This document shows positions 31,701 through 46,700 of a stretch of 64,000 bases of DNA, piece by piece. Numbering within the stretch: position 1 is the stretch's first letter; every line of letters begins with the position of its first letter. Both the position numbers and the translations under genes were made by a program. The stretch is from positions 37,075 to 101,074 of the forward strand of contig NZ_JAENYR010000002.1 in NCBI RefSeq assembly GCF_016841685.1, read 5' to 3'. The notes under the pieces were generated by a model. It ran no database searches and was not told where the DNA came from. It saw nothing but the letters and a program-made list of their open reading frames with translations. The DNA is from Thiohalomonas denitrificans. GTDB lineage: Bacteria; Pseudomonadota; Gammaproteobacteria; Thiohalomonadales; Thiohalomonadaceae.

Positions 31701-34700
31701 CTCTGGGAGCGTCCGGTTCGCCTCTCGCAGATGCGTCTGGCGCAGCCGGTCACCGGGCTGGCCGTACTCGGCAACCAAATCTATCTGGCTAACGGCTCCG
31801 ACGGCATTCAGGTGGTAGACACCAACGATATTTCCCATCCCCTGTTGGTTTCGAATGTGAAGCTCCCGGGACATCGCGCGATGGACGTCGCGGTCGACAA
31901 GACTCGCGGACTCCTTGCGGTGGCGGCGTCCAACGATTTGGGGACCGGCTATATCCGCTTCTTCGCGACCGAAAAGGATGGTCTTGTGTCGGCCCCCGGT
32001 TACGCCAACATCGAGTTTGGCGGCGATGGCTCCGGCGCCGAGTCGCTGGCCGGCGCTCCGGTCGATATACAGTGGCTCAATGGTGAGCTGTACGCGCTTT
32101 TTGTCCGCGAGGGCCAACTCTACCTGGCGGTATTCAGCACTTTTGGAAATGAGCCCGACTACCGTGTTCACAAGCTCGCGCGGGCGACGGTTCCGGCAGG
32201 CTACACGGCCTACGATCTACCCTCGCTTCAGGCGCAGCACGGAGTCGTCAACGTTACAACGGACTCGCAGTACCTTATTTACCGCCAAGGCGAGTCCGGG
32301 GAGTTCGAGGTTGGCTACTGGGAGTACAACGAGGGAACCGGCTCGGAGCTCGTCGCTATCGGCGGCACCACGCTCCAGTCCAACGGACCGGGTATCGAAA
32401 CCAATGGTGCTCCCTATCTGGCCGCCACCGATATAGCGCCGGGCACGGGCAGCACCCTCGCATCGTCCGAAACGATCACGATCGCCTTCAACTGTCTGAT
32501 CAACACCGATGCCGCGCACCTCAAGCAAGCGGTCCAGGTGCTGGGCGGGGATTCCCAGCCCCTCGCCGGTGTAGAGTTGGTGGGCACCAACACCCTCTAC
32601 GGCGGGCTGATCGAGATCGGCTTCACGGGTGAGTACAGCGGTCCGGTCACAATCGAGGTAACCGGAGCCCTTACAGACCTGGCGGGACACCCCCTGAACC
32701 GCGCAGTTTCCGCCCAATACGTCCGCAACGGCGGTATACGCCCGGTCATCGACTCGGTCGTCCGTGAGGTCGAGGACCAGACGGGGTTACACTATTTCCA
32801 CGCCGACGGGACGGAGATCGCCTCGATTTCCGGACGCAACTTCGGAATTGACCCGGAGCAGATCGGCGTCTGGTTCGGTGAAACGGCGATCGCTTCGCAG
32901 GACATTCTGGCGCTCGAAGATGACCGGGTTCGTTTCGCAGTACCCGATTTGGGGTTCGGCTCGCAGAGTCTCTCCCTGGCAGTGCGTGTGGAGCGAAAGG
33001 ACCAGGGGCTCGACTATGTAAAGCATGCTGGTGCCACTATACTTCCGCAGGTCGCCATCGATGATATTGCTCCGCATACCGGGCCGCCGCAGGGGGGTAA
33101 TCGTGTTGAAATCTACGGCCGCGGCTTCAGCCATGGCAATACGGTCAGATTCGCCGGTGCAAAGGCAGGCGACCTTAGGGTCTACAGCAGTAACAAAATC
33201 GAAGTCGTAGCGTCCGCGGGCGCCTTCGGCAAGGCCGGGGTCACCATCGAAAGCGACCTCTTCCCGGGCGAAATCAGCCGCTCTCCGGTGGACTACTTCT
33301 ATTCGGGAGCCGCGACCGGCAGTGTCAATCTCGCCAGCGATAAGCCCAGTCCGGTTTCGGCGATTGCCATTCGTGGGCAGGCGCTCTATGCGATAACGGG
33401 GGGAAGCTACGACGTTCTGGACCGCTCGGGCGGCGTCGTCAAGCGGTTGGATAGTAGTGTCGCCAGGCTGGTAATCGCGGATGTGTCCGACCCGGTTCAC
33501 CCGATAATTCTGGAAAAGGAGGTAGCGGACCAACTCTATCCCTACCATTTCGACGTGACGGGCGGGCTGCCGCCCAGCGGCTTCGTGGGCATGCAGCTTG
33601 GCGAAGAGAGCCTCTTTGTCGCAGGCGGAAAGCGCCTGTTCCATTTCGATACGACGCTACCGACCGATCCTCTGCTCCTGGCAAGCCGAACGTTCGAAGC
33701 GGTTGTGAGCGACATCCTGCTTGAGCGGGGCGTCCTCTATGTCGCTACTGGCGGAGGCGTGGAAATCTTCCGTGTCGAGTCGGACCGAAGCCTCACGCCT
33801 CTTCGTGTCATCGGAGTCGAGCGCCTGGGAGGCTCCCCCGGAAAACTGGCCATCGAGGGCGGGCTGCTCTGGTCGACCCTGCCGGACACCAAGCGGGTGG
33901 TCGCGGTCGAACTGGCCAGCGGAACCTACGAGACGGCGCACTCCTTTGAGACAGTGGATAAGGCGGGCGGTCGCTTTACCCCCTCGGACCTGCTCGTCGA
34001 AGGCGACCTGATCCTGGTAGGGGGCGGCAATACCGGTACGGTAGTTGCCTATAAAGCCGATTCGCTCCAGTACCAACCGCTCGGAGCCCTCAACCTGGCC
34101 TATCTCGTTCGTAGCGGCGACCTCTTCCTGAAGGAAATGAAGCTTGTCGGCCAAACACTGTACGTTGCCGGCGGCCAGGGCGACCTCCAGCTATATGACG
34201 TAACCGATTGGCTCAATGGCGCTTTCCAGGAAGCCCCGCCATTGGTGAACTATTTCACCGTCACGGGGGACGTGACGACGGTGGAGTTTACCGCCGATGC
34301 GCTCTACGCCGGCACCGTATTCGCCTATGTCGACGGAGAACCGGTCGAAAACCCCATCGACGACCCGGGAGCGGCCAATCATCTGGGCGGCGGGATGAAT
34401 ACCATTGCCAACCGCGATCTGGCTGTTAGCGGACAAACGCCCGCCCCGGGCGGGAACCTGCCGGTAGGCGACACTATTGAAGTGCAGTTCAACCGCATCA
34501 TCGATCATGGTCAGGTCCAGGACTTCGGAAGCGGACTTATCGAGGTCACGCTGGACGGCGTTCCGGTCTCCGGATTTGTTTCGCAGCAGGTGACAAGCGA
34601 TGGCGGGCGACTGATCTTCAGGCCAAGCCGACCGCTGCAGGGCAACAAGGCCTACTGGGTCACTCTGTCGGAGAACGTTCGCGACCTTCACGGAAAAACG

Positions 34701-37700
34701 CTAAACAAGCCCTACACCTTCCGTTTTGTAGCGGTGGAGGGCGCCCGGCCGGTGATCGAGTCGGTATCCCCCCGAACCGGCACATGGCGCGGTGGAGACG
34801 AGGTGGTGATCCGCGGACGCGGGTTCGATACCGAAACGGCCATCGAGGTCGGCGGTCAGGCGGTCGCCGCGGGTGATATCCTGGGAATTACGGAAAACGA
34901 GCTGCGCTTCCGGGCGCCCGGCCTGGCGCAGGCGCCGGATGACAACCGCTCCGTAGGCGTGGCCGTGCAAAACGGCAGGTTGGCAGACCTGCTGCCGGCG
35001 AGCTTTACCTACATTACCGACCCGGTCATCGAGGCAATCGGTCAGTTCGATCGCAGTGAAGGACGCTTCAACGCAAGCGTGGATCGTTTCCTCTTCAATG
35101 CCGGCGAGTTTATCGGCATTAGGGGGCGCGGTGTCTCGGCGCAGACAAAGGTCCGCATCAACGGCAAAAACCCCGGGGCGATTCGGGTCGAAAACGCCAA
35201 CACCATCAGCGTGCCGGTTCCGGGGGATACTATCGGGACCCTCGAGGTGGAACTGAGCAATGGGGATTTCACCCTCGATCGCGCCGTCGATGCGTCCCTG
35301 CGTGTGGAATTCGACTCCAAAATAAGGCTGACAAACGTCTCCCAGTTCCGCCGCTTCGGCGATCTGCTGGCGACTGCCCACGAAAACGAGATCCGCCTCT
35401 TCAGCCTGCGCGACGGCGCACAGCCCCAGTATCTCTCCAAGATACAGACCCGGGCAGAGGTGCAGCAGTTGGCGCTATCGGGCCGGTTCGTCGCCTCCCT
35501 GAGCGGCGAGAGCCTCGACCTTGAAGTCTTCGATATTACGGAAATCTACGCGCCGGAACGCGTCAACTTAATTCTCAACCGGGAGCAGCGAACCTGGGGG
35601 CAGTTGCGGCTGTCGGGTGCCACTGTGCTGCTGGTCGAGGGTGAACGGCTCTACCAGGGGAACGTCAACAGCGACCAGTTGACGCGCTACCCGCTGCGTG
35701 GGGAGGGGGAGCCCGAGTTCTTCCATATCGAGGTGGATGACTCAAACGCCTACCTGCTGTTTGCCGACCGCGTTGAGGTCCGGGACGTCACCGTTCCGGA
35801 TCGGGTCGTAACAAGCCATCTCCACGGTATGTCTACCGTTGAAAGACTGCGCAGGCAGCCCGGGCGGCTTCTGATCCATGGCGGGGCCGAGATTCAGGTC
35901 CTGTCCCTCCCACTGCTCCTTTCCGGAAAAGGAGACCCGGTTATGGGCCGGATCACGGCACCCTCGGCTGCCGTACTCAATGGCGAGCTCCTGGTGCGCC
36001 CCGTCAGCGGAGGCTTCGGACTGGCCGATGTAGACTCCGGTTTGGACGGCTTGCAGTCGCATTCCGTTGCCCGAGTTCGTGCCAATGTGCATTCCTATAA
36101 CGTCAACCAAATGCGCTTCGAAGGTGGTCTGCTCGAGTGGCGCCGCGGAACCAGCTACTACAGCGCACAGATCCCATTGCCCAATGCCTGGCGACTGAAA
36201 CCCGGCAAGATCACCGTAGCGGCTGATACCTTGCGTCTCGGTATCGCCGGCGGCGAAGCCTGGCGCAGCGTCACGATATCGCCGGTTTCTCTTGGCACGG
36301 GGGAGGCAGTAAATGGAAGTAGTTACCTGGAGGGCAGCGATGTCGTGTTCATGCCCTCCGGAGCGGACTTCACCCTGGGTTCGGTCTACGGCCTCGAGTT
36401 CGCTACCCAGCCGAACGCGTTGATTGATGGGGGACAAATCAACGTCGATCTGCCCTGGTTCATCGGTACCGAACCGTTATTCGGCCTGGCGCCAATCCGG
36501 ATAGACGGCGTCAGCCCCACTACCGTATCCGCCGGGGAAAGCGTCGACTACGAAGTGGCTGGCCAGCAGCTGCAAAACGCCACCGAACTGCAGCTGGGCG
36601 ATCGACTGCTTGGCGTAGAGCAGTTCGAGGTTTCCGCAGGAGGAGACCGGCTCACGTTTACTGCGGCTCTCGGCGAGGCCGGACTCTATTCACTGGCGCT
36701 ATCACAGCCTCAGCAGGTGACCGTTCTGCCGGCGGCGGTTGCCATTGTCGAACCCCTGGTGATCACTTCCGTGAAATCGAGTAATCCCCTGGGTGGGGCA
36801 AAGGTCAGCGACCGGGGAGGGGATACCGTTACCGTTGAAGCCCACGGCCTCTCACCCATGGTCTCCGTCCACTGGTATCCCGCTGGCGAGGGTATTCAGC
36901 CCAACAGCGCGAATAGCGTCGGCTATATTCTCAACGCCGAAAACCATATCGAGTTTATAGCGCCCGAGGCCATCGTCGGTAAGCTTTACCAAGTCAGCCT
37001 CGTTCGGGAAGAGACCGGGGAGGTCGCCGAACCGGCACCGGACGAGCTCCTCACGGGCGTCGACGATACCCGGCCGACGGTTCGCAGGGTTCAGGCGCTG
37101 GATTACCACAATGCCCTTATCCTGGAGGGAAGTGAGCCGATTAAGGCGGCGGGCTCCCGAAGCTTCCATGTGATCAAGGGGTTCCGTGACTATGAGGAGC
37201 GCGCAACGGCGTCCGTCGACATCTCCAGCCGGTTCGGTGATCTCGAGTCCGTTGGTAACCGGCTTATCCTGGGTCTCAAGGAAGGCGAAGCCCTGGAGCA
37301 CAATGCGATCTACGAGATAGCGGTCGAGGGGCTTCAGGACCCCGGTGGCAACACGGCCATCAACTCAGGTGGTGTGGAAGGCGGGGTCTTCCGCGACCGA
37401 TTCACGGCCAGAGATCTGCTGGCACCGAGCTACGACTCGGTCAGCCTAACCTCGCAGGGAGGAGAACTCGTGTCGCCTTCGCTGGAATTCAAGCGGGGCA
37501 GCCTGTACGAGTTCACGATTTCCGCGGTCGATAACTACCGCGCGGCGGAAGATCTGGCGGTCAGTTATCGGCTCTCCACCAACGGGGGACTTAGCTACCG
37601 GACTGCGTGGACGAAAGTCGAGAGCGGTATGTTCAGCCTTGCGATTGGGGAGGACTATCAGGGCCTGCAGATTCTTGTTCGGGTTTCGGACGGGACCAAC

Positions 37701-40700
37701 GCCACGGAGCGGACCTTTATCGGCACGGTGGTCGATCCGAATATTGGCCTCGCCACCGACAGGCTCGGCTTCGTCACGGATCCGGATCCGGTCGAGGAGC
37801 TGACTCCGGCAACACTGACATTCAACCTGGAAGGTGACCTTTCGCTTATCCGCACGGCACAAGTAAAGGTCTTCGACGAGCCGTGGCAGAGTGCCTCCTT
37901 CGACCGCGACGCGGGAACCGTAACCCGCAGTTTCCAAAATCCGGCCCTAAGGGATCTGCTGGGCGAGGGGGCAGAGATTGAACCGTATCCCGTGCCGGTT
38001 GCCCTGCGAGTCGGATATGGACTCTCCGGCCGGGAGACCTATCTCCGCTTCGATGAACAGTATCTGCTACATCCGGACAGCACGCCGCCTTCATTGAGCA
38101 TCGTTTCGCCGGAAGATGGCGAATTCGTGCCCCGTGGTGAAACGGTGGAGGTGAGGCTCCGTGCCTTTGACAGTTACGGTATCGATTACGTAGAGCTCTG
38201 CCTGAACAGCAGTACTGCCGATGTATTCAGTGATAGTCAGGCATGCAGCCGTCTGGCCGATCCCAACCGCTTAACCTTCACCGTCGCTGAGCAGGAGAGT
38301 TCCGACCAGGTCATCGCGGCCAGGGCATTCGACCTGAACGGGCTCGTCAGTGATCCCGTTTCCGTTACGCTGCACCCGTACGACGGGTACGGTCTTGCGC
38401 CGAAGGTTGAAATTCTCAGCCCGGAACAGGGCGCGCGCCTCCACGAGGGGGAGACGGTCGGCCTGCATGTGCGTCTGCGCGAGACGACCAGCGCCCAGGT
38501 CTACTTCGACATCGACGCCGACCCGGACCATCCGGGCAACCCGCAGCCGCTGACCGTGACTCGTGGCGCCGACGATCCCGAGGTCGTTGAGTTGCCCGCC
38601 ACCATACCGGCAGTCGAGAGCGATTCGGTAGCCGTTATCAGGGCCGTTGCCGAGCACGATGGGACTTCACTGGAGGGCAAGCAGTTTATCAATATCGTCT
38701 CCGATGACGGCATTCCCGAGTCGGTCGACCTGCTCGTGAGGCCTTCGTCAAGGGTATTGACCGGAACCGAGCTCTGGACCTGGGCCGACGCACCGGCGGG
38801 GATGGAGGACTACAGCGAGGACTCCCGCCTCGAAATCCTGGATCCGCAAGAGACTGCGGCCCCGCAACAGTATCCGCTGGAGGCTCAGCGGCGGGTTACG
38901 CCGGTCAACACCGAGGGAAGCCGGATCGCTGTGCGCACGCTCCTTCGGGATCGCTCCGGGCATGAAAAGGTCGAGACTGTCGACCTCGAAAAGGTCCCCT
39001 ATCTGGGGTCCGAGATCGGCCTGTTGAGGGAAGCGAACGATGCGACGCTGCTGTTCCCGACATCGGTACCCGGAGGTTCCGAAAGCGTCTATTGGGCGGA
39101 AAACCGGCACACCGGTGGCTTCACCATACGGGGTGAAGGCACCAAGCTGCTGGAGAGCGAAAAGGGTGAAGTCCGTTATCTTGGCTTTACCGGAAGCGGG
39201 CTGGTCGCCCAGGCGCGCGTGGAGGGCGAGGATTGGCTTCACTTCATGCCGCTGGCCGGCGGCCGGTTCGGCGAGGCGGTCGAGAGGCGTATTCTCGGGG
39301 ACGTTATCGGCGGCAACGGAAACAACCTGTTCGTGCGCCATGGCAACCTGATTGGTGGCTACCAGTATCGCGGCGGCTTTGTACCGCTTGTGGGTATCAG
39401 CATCGAGGGGGATCTGAAACAGGCCGCCGTGGACGGGCAGCGGGTGGCCGTACTCACCAGTGAACAGCTTCTTTTGCATTCGGTCGGCGATGGCGAGCTT
39501 CCTGTTCTGAAGCGCGACGCCAGCCTCGATCTGTCCGGCAAGTCCCGGTTCTCGAGCGCCGGCGACCGGGTCGTGGCATGGAGCCCGGGGGCGTCTCCAA
39601 CGCTCTACGCGCTGGACTATTCGTCTGACCTTTCCGTTGAAGAACTCGGCCATCTGGATGTGGATGGTGAGGTGCAACAGATCCGTTGGGACGGAGAGCT
39701 GTTCTGGGTGCACGCTAACAGCCCGCTCTATGGCCCGCACTGGGAAGCGTGGTCCGGAACCGAACAGGTGGGCAACCTTGAGGGCGCTGACGGCGATCTC
39801 GCCTTTGCGGGAGGGGTTCTCTACCGGACTGCGAATACGCCGGCCGGAGGCCAGCTGACCACCCGGGGCATTCAGTCGGCTGCGTCCGGGGAAACGGTGG
39901 AGCTGGCACTTCAGCGGCTGCCTTTCGGCGGGGTCGTTACCGGCGCCTTCGGAGACGGCGCCCTGGGGGTTCAGAGCATCCACTTCACCAATGACGCAGG
40001 ACAGTCGCTGCCCTTTAGCCGGTTCTGGAACGGAGGTGAATTGGATGGGCGTATCGCGACGACGGCTCCCACGGGCTGGACTTGGATGCTGGAGCAGCCG
40101 ACCGTGTCCGAGGGTGTTACCGTTCATCTGCGGGACCACTCGGGTAGCGAGCGGACGGTCCGGCTGGAGGGGCTGGCCTTCGATCTCGGAACGGGCGCTT
40201 TGGCGCCGTTGGACCAATCCGTTGTCGCGCAGGCGGCCACCTTCCCGGCGCGTATCCGGTTCTCGGAAGGGGATCGACCGGGGATTCCCACCTTTTCGCT
40301 GGAGGACGGCTCGTCGTCGCCGACGGTTCTGGGAGCTTTCGATACCGCCTACGCCTGGTTGACGATGCCGGAGTCGGGGACGCTGGATTACTCCATTGGA
40401 TATACGGCGAAGCTGGACAGCGTCTCGCTCCATAGCGGTGAGAACACGCCACAGGGATCGATCATTATTTCTGGTGTTCAGAACAACCAACTGTTTGCCG
40501 AGGGCGATGAGCTGGCGATCGGCTATCGCGTCGATGCTCAGGAGATTCGCTACGTCGTCCTCACCTTGAAGGATTTCAACGGTAATCCCGTCTGGAGCGG
40601 CTGGTCGAAAAACACCGAAGGCGCATTGACGTTGCGTCTGCCCTCGGTCGCCGTCCAGGACAGCTTTACCCTCAATGCCCGCGCCTATCTCGGGCAGGAG

Positions 40701-43700
40701 TACCGTTACGTCGAGAGCAGCGTCGGTATTCGTGTAGCACCGCGCTATTCAGTCCCCGCCCCATCACTTCAGGGACTCTCTGACCGGATATACCGGGGTA
40801 GCACACTGAGCCTGTGGGTTGAGGGGGTCGATACCGAGCGCTATCCGACCACACTCCGTGTACTCGATGCCGATGGGAACCTGCTGTTCTCCGGTGGTGA
40901 GCGCATCGATGCATCCTTGCCGGAGAGCGTTTCCGGCCGGATCACGGTCGAGGCCAGCGTGGAAGACGGCTATGGAAATCTCTCCCGGCGTGAGTGGTAC
41001 GCGGAGATTATCGATCCGCTGCGCGTAACTGCCGGCACGGAATCGTTGCCGTTCGACGCCTTCCTGCCCGATGTGGGTAACTACCTGTATGCGCAAGGGC
41101 GGGAAATCCGCGATCGCAATGGCCTGTTGACCACCCTGGATGGCCCGGTGGCGGCCTTGGCCCACGGCGGCCGTTTCGTTATCGCTGCAGTAAGGGGCTT
41201 CGGGCTATCCGTGCTCGACGGCGGCGCCGGTTACCGTGCCGTGGGCCATCAGGGGAACGCTATCGGAGTGGAATACCTCTCCACTGCCGGTGATCGCGTG
41301 TTGGCTTCCTCCGGCACGCAAGTGAACCTCTACCAGCTTGTGGGCGCGGACCTGCAACCCATCAAGACGCTCGATTTGCAGGAGCGGATTCTCGAACAGG
41401 TGGCATACGGCAGCAGCTTCCTGGTTCTCACCCCGGAGCGCCTGGTGAAAATCGGCGAGGATGGCAGTATTGCTCATCAATACCAGACCGACGGTTTGGT
41501 GGCGATGGCGGTAGAGGGGCGCTACATCTATCTGGCCGCTGCTGACGGTCATCTGCACCGGGTCGGTTCCGACCTGAGCGGCTCCGCGAACGACGATATA
41601 GGTCTGCAGGCCGAGCGACTGATTGCCTTCACTGGCAAGCTGGTGGCCCTCGATGGAGGTGCGGACAGGGCACAAATCATTGATATCGGCGATCCGCTTC
41701 GGGCCCGGAAGGTGGCCGACTGGAACCTGAGCCTGGGCGGCAGCGCAGCGGGGGCGCGGCTCGCGGCGGGCCGTATCTGGCTGCGTGGTGGGCAAACCCT
41801 GCAGCTTGCCTCCGGCAACGAACCGGTTGTTTCGCTCTATGACAACGTGGAGGCGGGGGAGCCGGTTCGGGGCAGTATCCAGGACCTGTCGATCATCGAC
41901 GGCAGAGTGGTCGCCGCAGCATCGAACTATGGTGCCGCTATCTACAGCGAAACGGCGGATAGCGGCTGGAGGCTCTCCTCGTATCCCGCTAAGGCCTTCT
42001 CGGTTTCGGCGTCCCGTGTGGCCGCGGGCGGCGGTTACTATTTCGTATTGCAGGAGAGTGCGCAGCGGGTCGTTGCGGTTCGAGCCGCGGATGGCGCCGC
42101 TAATACGCTCTATAGCGAGCTTTCCGCATCGGACCTGACGGTGGCCGGTGACGAACTCGCCGTAGCTGCGGGCGGAACGATTCACCTGTCCCGCATAGGG
42201 CAGTTCGGTGATAAGCGGAGCTTCCAGGTCTCGGATGCCGTGATCGAGGAGATGGCCACCGCCGGCAGCCTGGTGGTAGTCACGACCGATGAAGGCCGCA
42301 CCTATGCCGTCGACATCCGTCCGGACACACCATCGACGGCACGCGTCAGGGACCTGAGCGCGATCACCGGGATCGGTGCCGAGCGGTTGGCGCTGACGGG
42401 TGACTTCCTCTTCTACGGGATCGGCTCGTCGCTGTACCGGCTCGACCTGAACAGCTACGTGGTCAATCCGGTGAATCTGGAAGGGGGCTACCTGCAAGCC
42501 GTATACCGGCAGGGCAACCTCTGGGTCGCTGTCGACGCAGCCGGGACCTACGAAATCAAGGCCCTTGAACCCTACGGCCTGGAGATGGTCCCGGGCTCCG
42601 CCCGCTCTGTGCCGCACCGCCCCACCGCGCTCGCGGTTGAGCGGGATCGCATCGCCTTTGCGGCCGCCTCCGACCAAATCCAGATCCTTCAGCTGCCACA
42701 GACGCTGCTTAGCGCCTCCGCTGCTCCGATTGCACCCCTGTCCAGGAGCGCGTTCAAGGCATCGGAGCGTATGCCGGCGGTGTTGAACGGTGCCGGCATG
42801 GGGGCGGCTGCCTACCGGATCAACGGCCAACGGGTCCTGGTCGATACCGATGCGCCGTTCCGCAGCACCGTGGCGCTGCCTGCGGAACTGCCGAACGGGC
42901 AGCACTTCAGCCTGATCACCCGCGTGGAGGATCATTTCGGCCGCGTCATCGAGTCACTGCCGCGCAAACTGCTGATGCGTTCCGATACGGCCGTGACAAA
43001 CACGTTTGAAGTCGCCCTGGCGCTTCAGCAGCATACATGGGTGCCGGCGCCGTTCGAGGCTTCTGCTCAAGTCTTCGGCAGTTCACAGCCGATCGCATTC
43101 GTCGAGTTCCTCGTGGCGGACGATCCCGCCGGGCCCTGGAAATTCATCACCCGGAACTACGGGCCGGAGTATACGGCGCGGCTTGACTACGGCCGGGACC
43201 ACAGCGGCTATTATCTGAAAGCCCGGGCGGTGGATGTCTTCGGAAACGCTGTCAGTTCGACGCCGGTGAAGTTCTACCGGCACCAGGACGTGACACAGCC
43301 GACGGGCACTCTGGCACTCTCCGGTGAAGCCACCTACCCGGAACTCGCCAAGGCCGTCGCTGGCTATCCGTTCTCGATCACTGCCGATCTGTCCGACGAT
43401 GAGAGCGGCGTGGCCGAGGCCCTGCTGCGCCGCAATGGTGTCGTCGTGGCCGCCGCTTTCGAGACGGATACCCTGTCCTACACCGAATCGAACGCCGCAC
43501 CGGGCACTATCAGCTACAGCCTTGAACTGAGCGATAGGGCGGGTAACTCCACGACGGTTCCGTACTCGGTGAGTGTAGTCACCGACCAGCGGCCGGTTGT
43601 CTCCGACATCAGCCTCCCGTCCACGATCCGCGAGCAGAGCACCTTCGATGTGCGGCTTTCGGCCAGCGACGATGTCTCCATTGCCACCGCCCAAATCGAC

Positions 43701-46700
43701 TGGAACGGCTTTACCGATACCTACACCTTCTCCGATGTCCAGTCGCTTGAGAACCGCCGCTTCGCCGTCACGGACAAGCGAACCGAGCGCCTTGCCGATG
43801 CAATCCTGGAGACGTTGACGCTTCGCGTCACGGATGTCAGGGGACAGGTCGTCGAGCGACAACTGAGCATCACCGTCGAACCCGACACGGCACCGGATCC
43901 GAGCCAGTTGAATGTCGACTTCCCGGAGCAGGGCTTCTACGGCGGTCCGGCGTCTCTCACCCTATCCAATGTGGGTGCGGTCGATGATGCGCCGGTCGGA
44001 CTGGTTCTGCAGGTTTTGCATATCAACGGGGATAGCGAGCAGGAGATTGCCCGCTTCACTCGAACCCAGACTTGGCAGAACAGCTTCAACCACTATTACC
44101 GGCTGCCGTCGACGGCGCTGCCGAATGACGAATATCGCCTGAAAATCGTTGCGACCGACGCCCTCGGGCAGCGGGCCGAGTCGAAAGAATACGTAACGAA
44201 ACTGACCCAGCCGCCCAATGTGATCGAGTTCGCAGCCACTGCCGATGCGGAAAATCCTGCCGCCGTGCGTGTGGGCGATTCGCCCCTGTACCGGATCCAG
44301 GTACGCGACGCTTCGGCACGCTCCGTGCCCGATCAGCGGATTCGCTGGCATCTTCGCAACCCCGAGAGCGGGCACAATCAGTATCTGGGTGAGACGCGTA
44401 CGGATGAATCCGGCTACGCCACCCTAGCACTGAATACAGCCCGCAAAGCCGGCTCATACCAGCTTCATGCCGCACTCCCGGACTATCCGTTGATCCAGCG
44501 TGCCGAATTCATCGTGGAGGTCCAACCGGGCGATACTGCCCATCTCATGTTTGCGAATGTGGCGCCGGTCGCGGCGGCGGCGCAGGCGACGATCAGCGTT
44601 CAGGCGCGGGACAGCCAGCATAATACGGTCACTCTCGACGACTCGACCCGGTTCCGGCTCACCCTGCCGAAGGGCTTCTCGTTCGCCGCTTCCGAGGCCG
44701 TTTCGGTCTCCCAGGTCTCCCTGAACGGAGCGATCGTCGAGCGAGGTGAAGTGACCCTTTCCGGCGGCAGCGCAGACGTTGTTGTCACTGCCGGCACCAC
44801 CGCAGGGACCTATCCGATGTCCGTCGCCCCGCCTTCGGGCATCTACGCGCACTACGATGTCGACGCCGACGGTGATTTGGAGACGACTTCCGAAATCCCT
44901 GTCGAGGTGATTGCTGCCGCCCCGGCCGCGCTGCAGCTACTGGACGAAAACGGTGACCCGCAGGGTGATACCCCTGCAGTCTACGGCGTCAAGCACTCCG
45001 TGCCCGTGGAAGTGAGGCTCTTCGACCGCTACGGTAACCACGTCAAGCAGGTGGCCGGCGGCGATGCCGACTACGCTGTCGGCGTCGAGGTCACGGGTTC
45101 GGCCATTATCGACGAGTCCGGCAACAGCGTATCGGCCCAACTGACCCGCGGCAGCGTGCTCCTGCATGTCACCGATCCCGTATTCGAGGAGGTGACGGTG
45201 AGTATCGCTTCGGTCCCGGATGCGCTGTCCGCCGTCGACTACTCCTCGCAGTTCGTTATCCAGTTCACCCAGCAGCCTCCCGAGATCCGCCACGCTACCA
45301 TCGGTGCCGGTTACGGTCGCCAGCTCAAGGCGCGCTTCACTTACGACGAAGCGGTCGAGCAGGTCGGCGCCGGAACGATCATCAGCCTCTCCCGGGACGG
45401 CACTTCAGTCAGCGGCACGGCCTATTTGGAGAATGCGACGACCGTCGCGTTCACTCCCGCTTCATCTTTCGAGCTGAACCGGTGCTATGAGTACAGTACA
45501 GCCGATTCAACCCTTTACGGGGTGGAGCGGGACGACCAGGTTCGCGACCAGCAGGACACGGTGTGCGCCCCGGATGTCCTAATCAATCTGGAAAGTCCGC
45601 TGCAGGTCTACGAAGGTCAAAGCGTGACGTTGCCTATCCGCTACGGGGCCGGCATCGACAGCTGCTCCATTGCCAACGGCCGGGCCACGCTGGGCGGAGA
45701 AGTACAGACGTTCCAGTGGTGCGACAGTTGGTGGCTGGAGGGCCGGCGCCGGCTCGCTGTGCCGGAGTACTCACAGCGGCAGGACAACGCCGTTTCGGAT
45801 GGCGATAAGCTGGAGCTCGTGCTCTCCGGTGAGGTAGACGGCGCCCCCCTGGAGGTGGGCAACCGGCTTTGGGTCCTGGTATTCCAGCCGGACACCGACT
45901 TCGACGGCGATGGCCTGAGCAACCGCGTCGAACTCGGCAATGCCACCCTCGACCCGGCCAGCGCCGACTCCGACGGAGACGGATTGTCCGACGCCTTGGA
46001 AGATGCCGATGGCGACGGGCTCAGCAACCTTGACGAACTCACCTTGGGCACCGACCTGAGCGATCCGGACACCGACAACGACGGCCTGCTCGACGGGGCC
46101 GAGATCCACACCCATGACACCGACCCGCTCAATGCGGATACCGATGGCGACGGCCTGTCAGACGGCTTCGAAGTCAGCCACATCCCGTCCTCCTCGCCCC
46201 TGCTGGTGGATACGGACGGTGACGGCATTGACGACTATCAGGAAATCGAAAACGGCTTGAACCCGAGCAACCCGTCAGACGCCTCGGCCGACCAGGACGG
46301 CGATGGTCTCACCAACCTGGAGGAGGTCCAGGCAGGTACCGATATCGGCGACGCCGACACCGACAATGACGGTCTCAGTGATGGTGATGAGGTCAACGTC
46401 TACTCCAGTGACCCGACCGACCCCGATACCGACAACGATGGCCTGAGGGACGACATCGATAACGAGCCGACAGTGCCGGACACCACGGCGCCGACTGTCA
46501 CTCTGGCCGAGCCTGTAGCAGGGGTCACACTGCTGAAAGGACAGACGATCACGTTCGCTGCCGATGCCGAGGACAACGGCCGAGTCGCCAGGGTGGAGTT
46601 CCTGGTCAATGGCGTACAGGTGGCGGTCGAAGAGGCCAGGCCATTCGCGACCCTGATCGAACTACCGATTTATAGCGGCTCGGTAACCCTGCAGCTCGTT

